Source: Syntrophomonadaceae bacterium (GTDB lineage Bacteria; Bacillota_D; Dethiobacteria; DTU022). Taken from it: 6,926 nt of DNA. Positions 5,360-6,926 of the stretch are shown here, piece by piece. The notes under the pieces were generated by a model, which was not told where the DNA came from, ran no database searches, and saw only the letters and a list, made by a program, of their open reading frames with translations. The stretch is from the NCBI GenBank assembly GCA_003562605.1, contig PWUG01000362.1:1-6926 (forward strand). Reading direction: 5' to 3'. The number at the start of each line of letters is the position of its first letter. Position 1 is the first letter of the stretch. The translations under genes and the position numbers were made by a program.

Positions 5360-6126
5360 ACCCGTGCCCCCTTCAGCAGCTCGTCAGACAGGGCGCTGTA
5401 GTCTTCTGCCCCCGGACTGATCGGTTTATAGGTAAAGATGTCCTGGCCAAAGCTCGGTGCTTCGGTAAGGCTTACGTTTATCCTGATAAGGGTATCAAAG
5501 ACCTGATCGCCGAAATACGATTTAATCTGGTCAACGGTTTCACGGCTGTGTATTTTGCGCCCGTCGTACTGGGTGATCACCACACCAGTTAGCTCGAGGT
5601 CGGAATTAATGCGATTGCGGACAATTTCTACTACCTCCAACAGCTGAGATGTACCGTAGAGGGCCAGAAACTCGCTGGCTAGCGGGATGATATAGCCGCT
5701 TGCGGCCACCAGTGCGTTGATGGTTAGCAGGCCAAGGGACGGAGGGCAGTCAATCAGTATGAAGTCGTAGCGCTGGTCCAGCTCCTGTAAGGCCTCTTTA
5801 AGCAAAAACTCCCGGCCTGGTTTTGCTGACAGCTCTGTTTCTGAAGCGCTTAAGGCAAGATTTGCCGGCACCAGGTAAAGCCCATCGCCGGGCCGGTCCA
5901 CCTGGAGCAGAACGTCGCTTATTGTAGCCTGTTCTTTAAGCACTTCATAGATTGTGTTTTCAAGTTCATGTGCGCGCATTCCGCAGGATACAGTCAGGTT
6001 GCCTTGCGGGTCTATGTCCACCAGCACCACCTTGTGGCCCATGTCAGCCAGGGCCGCGCCCAGGTTGGCAGTTGTTGTAGTTTTGCCTACTCCGCCTTTT
6101 TGGTTTGCGAATGCGATTGTTTTCAT
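5356..6126 (-). CDS. parA: ParA/Soj-type partition ATPase
   Basis: A 256-residue deviant-Walker ATPase of the ParA/MinD superfamily. Near the start, ANQKGGVGKTTTTANLG carries the deviant Walker A (K10 signature lysine, K15, T16). VLVDIDPQGN (34-43) is the switch I/A' motif and FILIDCPPSLG (122-132) the Walker B. There is no N-terminal HTH domain, as in Soj and the short plasmid ParAs, so operon control probably lies with the RHH partner. ParA forms ATP-dependent dimers on nucleoid DNA that position the DNA-bound partner complex. The ATG at 6126 has GGAGG (6138-6134) with a 7-nt spacer. The upstream 120 nt carry the iteron array. The downstream partner overlaps by 4 bp. The gene appears complete. 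A chromosomal Soj role is less likely because no spo0J/parB gene is adjacent. Confidence 0.95.
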   Translation of the reverse strand: MKTIAFANQKGGVGKTTTTANLGAALADMGHKVVLVDIDPQGNLTVSCGMRAHELENTIYEVLKEQATISDVLLQVDRPGDGLYLVPANLALSASETELSAKPGREFLLKEALQELDQRYDFILIDCPPSLGLLTINALVAASGYIIPLASEFLALYGTSQLLEVVEIVRNRINSDLELTGVVITQYDGRKIHSRETVDQIKSYFGDQVFDTLIRINVSLTEAPSFGQDIFTYKPISPGAEDYSALSDELLKGARV

Positions 6127-6167
6127 TTGGGTGCCTCCGTTAAACCATAATTATTTATCTCTTGTAA

Positions 6168-6200
6168 TTACGTTTGCGAAAACGTTTGCAATTACGTTTT
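6168..6200. promoter_or_regulatory. three 12-bp iterons upstream of parA (putative operator/centromere)
   Basis: Three ACGTTT motifs sit at an exact 12-bp period, with CG centres at 6171/6172, 6183/6184 and 6195/6196. The units read ATTACGTTTGCG, AAAACGTTTGCA and ATTACGTTTTTT. They occupy the middle of the 120-bp gap between the HTH gene and parA, 42-74 bp before the parA start, where a promoter should lie. I could not assign convincing -35 and -10 hexamers. Periodic near-palindromic sites ahead of a parA-RHH operon are typical of RHH operators that double as partition sites. Confidence 0.65.
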
Positions 6201-6246
6201 TTAAATCGCGTACACTTCCGCTCGCACATGCAAAAACTAAAGCCGA

Positions 6247-6441
6247 TTAACCGCTTTTCTTTTCTGTAACAATGCCATTTTGCACAAACTGCTCCAGCTC
6301 CGCTTCATGAATGCGCCATATATTTCCGCCGAGTTTAAACCCTTTCAGCTTGCCTTCGCGCAGCCATTTGCGGACCACAACCCCGCTTACGTTATATTTT
6401 TTAGCCACTTCATCAGGGCTGTAATAGCGTTCACCCACCAC
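6247..6441 (-). CDS. small excisionase-type (HTH_17) DNA-binding protein
   Basis: A 64-residue protein that is almost entirely a winged, MerR-like helix-turn-helix of the excisionase group: YYSPDEVAKKYNVSGVVVRKWLREG (6-30), then a wing with LKGFKLGGNIWRI (32-44) and a last helix EAELEQFVQ. The start is GTG, at 6441 or in frame at 6438, behind GGAGG (6451-6447) with 5 or 8 nt. Such proteins act as recombination directionality factors or as small regulators of mobile elements. Here it heads the parA operon, separated by the iteron region. No integrase is in the window, so a role in excision is only a possibility; regulation of the ParA cassette is equally plausible. Confidence 0.85.
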   Translation of the reverse strand: MVGERYYSPDEVAKKYNVSGVVVRKWLREGKLKGFKLGGNIWRIHEAELEQFVQNGIVTEKKSG

Positions 6442-6507
6442 TGCCGCCTCCCTGTTTTTCTTGTAGTCAGATGCTTAACCGCAAGACGCTGTTCCTTATT
6501 TGTTGTC

Positions 6508-6536
6508 AGTATAATTGATATCTGTGACATTGTCAC
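6508..6536 (-). promoter_or_regulatory. promoter of the HTH gene with palindromic operator over the -35
   Basis: On the minus strand, GTGACA (6536-6531, 5 of 6 to TTGACA) and TATACT (6513-6508, 5 of 6 to TATAAT) are separated by exactly 17 bp. The -35 lies within a perfect odd-centred palindrome, GTGACATTGTCAC (6524-6536). A partial half-site, TTGTCA (6503-6508), touches the -10. Transcription would start near 6501, about 60 nt before the GTG start. A repressor bound to the palindrome would block polymerase; the HTH protein itself or the adjacent XRE protein is a candidate. Confidence 0.65.
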
Positions 6537-6587
6537 TATATTTGACGCGGTCTGTTAAGATTCCTGCTATGAATCAAACCTGGTGAA

Positions 6588-6619
6588 ATAAAAAACGGCA
6601 ACCGCAGTAAAGAATGCCG
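6588..6619 (-). terminator. possible terminator after the HigA-like gene
   Basis: Reading the minus strand, CGGCA (6619-6615) can pair with TGCCG (6600-6596) around a 14-nt loop and is followed by an uninterrupted run of T and then ATTT (6595-6588). The stem is short and the loop long, so efficiency is doubtful. The position is right: downstream of the antitoxin gene and before the promoter of the HTH gene. Confidence 0.35.
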
Positions 6620-6643
6620 GGCAGCTGCTGTATAGATATAGTT

Positions 6644-6694
6644 ATGGAAATAGATAAGCTGGAGTGGTCTCGACTCCAGCTTATCTGTTTCCAT
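6644..6694. repeat. 22-bp inverted repeat (strong hairpin)
   Basis: The arms 6644-6665 and 6673-6694 are complementary over 22 bp around the 7-nt loop GGTCTCG. The inner 14 bp (AGATAAGCTGGAGT / ACTCCAGCTTATCT) are perfect, then comes one T-G wobble, then seven more pairs (ATGGAAA / TTTCCAT). It lies 38 nt downstream of the HigA-like stop codon. There is no T-run directly after either arm, so it is not a standard intrinsic terminator. It may be an mRNA 3'-end stabiliser, a bidirectional terminator helper, or a small palindromic element. Confidence 0.7.
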
Positions 6695-6731
6695 TGGTCT
6701 CAATGCAATGCATCTTTATTTCCGTTAAAAG

Positions 6732-6926
6732 TTACCGAAACTCGATATGCAGCTCTTTATTTAAGCCTTTTGCTACCTTTTTCAGGGAGCCTAAGCTCGG
6801 ATTGCATGTTCCCCGTTCCAGCCTGCTGATATTGCCTTGTTTAATACCGGTTCGCTCAGCGAGCTCTTTCTGGGTCATGTTTAGTTCGTTGCGCGCAAGA
6901 ATGATTTGCCGAATAATCTCGTATTC
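6732..6926 (-). CDS. HigA-like XRE antitoxin, C-terminal part (partial)
   Basis: The frame is open from the right edge to TAA at 6734-6732, so the start lies beyond the window. The 64 visible residues contain a complete XRE helix-turn-helix: IILARNELNMTQKELAERTG (8-27), IKQGNISRLERG (28-39), NPSLGSLKKVAKGLNKEL (42-59), and end in HIEFR. This matches HigA/HipB-type antitoxins that follow a HigB/RelE-like RNase toxin, whose gene would lie just outside to the right. Such antitoxins repress their own promoter. The visible part is undamaged. Confidence 0.88.
   Translation of the reverse strand, partial: EYEIIRQIILARNELNMTQKELAERTGIKQGNISRLERGTCNPSLGSLKKVAKGLNKELHIEFR

Noticed and set aside
5102..5592. 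Plus-strand ORFs of 64-128 codons opposite the RHH and parA genes
   Set aside because: They are antisense shadows of well-supported genes, without start signals of their own.
6103..6120. GTTTGCGAATGCGATTG in the start of parA, and TTACGTTTATCC near 5467, as further iterons
   Set aside because: They match only part of a unit and lie in codons fixed by conserved protein sequence (AFANQ) or occur singly; chance is sufficient.

Overview
The window looks like an accessory (mobile or defence) island from a low-to-moderate GC Gram-positive bacterium. A member of the Clostridia is my inference, from the strong GGAGG-type ribosome binding sites, the GTG starts, and the density of toxin-antitoxin (TA) and partition genes. 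No rRNA, tRNA, CRISPR array or transposase was found. All family assignments come from reading motifs, not from database searches.

Layout, left to right. Positions 2-436 (+) hold the 3' end of an unidentified gene, followed by a weak hairpin. Positions 437-982 are non-coding and unusually GC-rich, with several short hairpins and a duplicated pair of short motifs. Positions 983-1652 (+) hold a VapBC-type TA pair (AbrB-like antitoxin, PIN-domain toxin). From 1745 to the right edge every recognisable gene is on the minus strand. In transcription order, from right to left, these are: the end of a HigA-like XRE antitoxin (6732-6926); a small excisionase-type helix-turn-helix protein (6441-6247) with a clear promoter; a ParA ATPase (6126-5356); a ribbon-helix-helix (RHH) protein (5359-4961); a broken AlbA_2/RecG-like ATPase gene (4957-4040); the last ~60 codons of a DNA methyltransferase (about 4064-3852); a minimal MNT nucleotidyltransferase (3849-3547); a chimeric ORF joining a HepT-like start to the PD-(D/E)XK nuclease end of a type III-like restriction subunit (3560-3165); a second, intact MNT-HEPN TA pair (2920-2197); a headless ORF remnant; and a stand-alone XRE regulator (2086-1745).

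Two things stand out. First, the HTH-ParA-RHH group resembles a plasmid-type partition or maintenance cassette. It has a 12-bp iteron array in front of parA (6168-6200), and a 19-of-20 identical double iteron recurs inside the coding sequence of the RHH gene (5173-5196). This is a good candidate for the operator/centromere of the system. Second, the 3165-4957 stretch is a mosaic: a GC-rich block (about 3450-4064; methyltransferase tail, mntA, start of hepT) sits between lower-GC fragments of an AlbA-ATPase gene and a restriction gene, and both edges fall inside genes. The restriction-modification function therefore looks lost, while the TA modules, the partition genes and their regulators appear intact.
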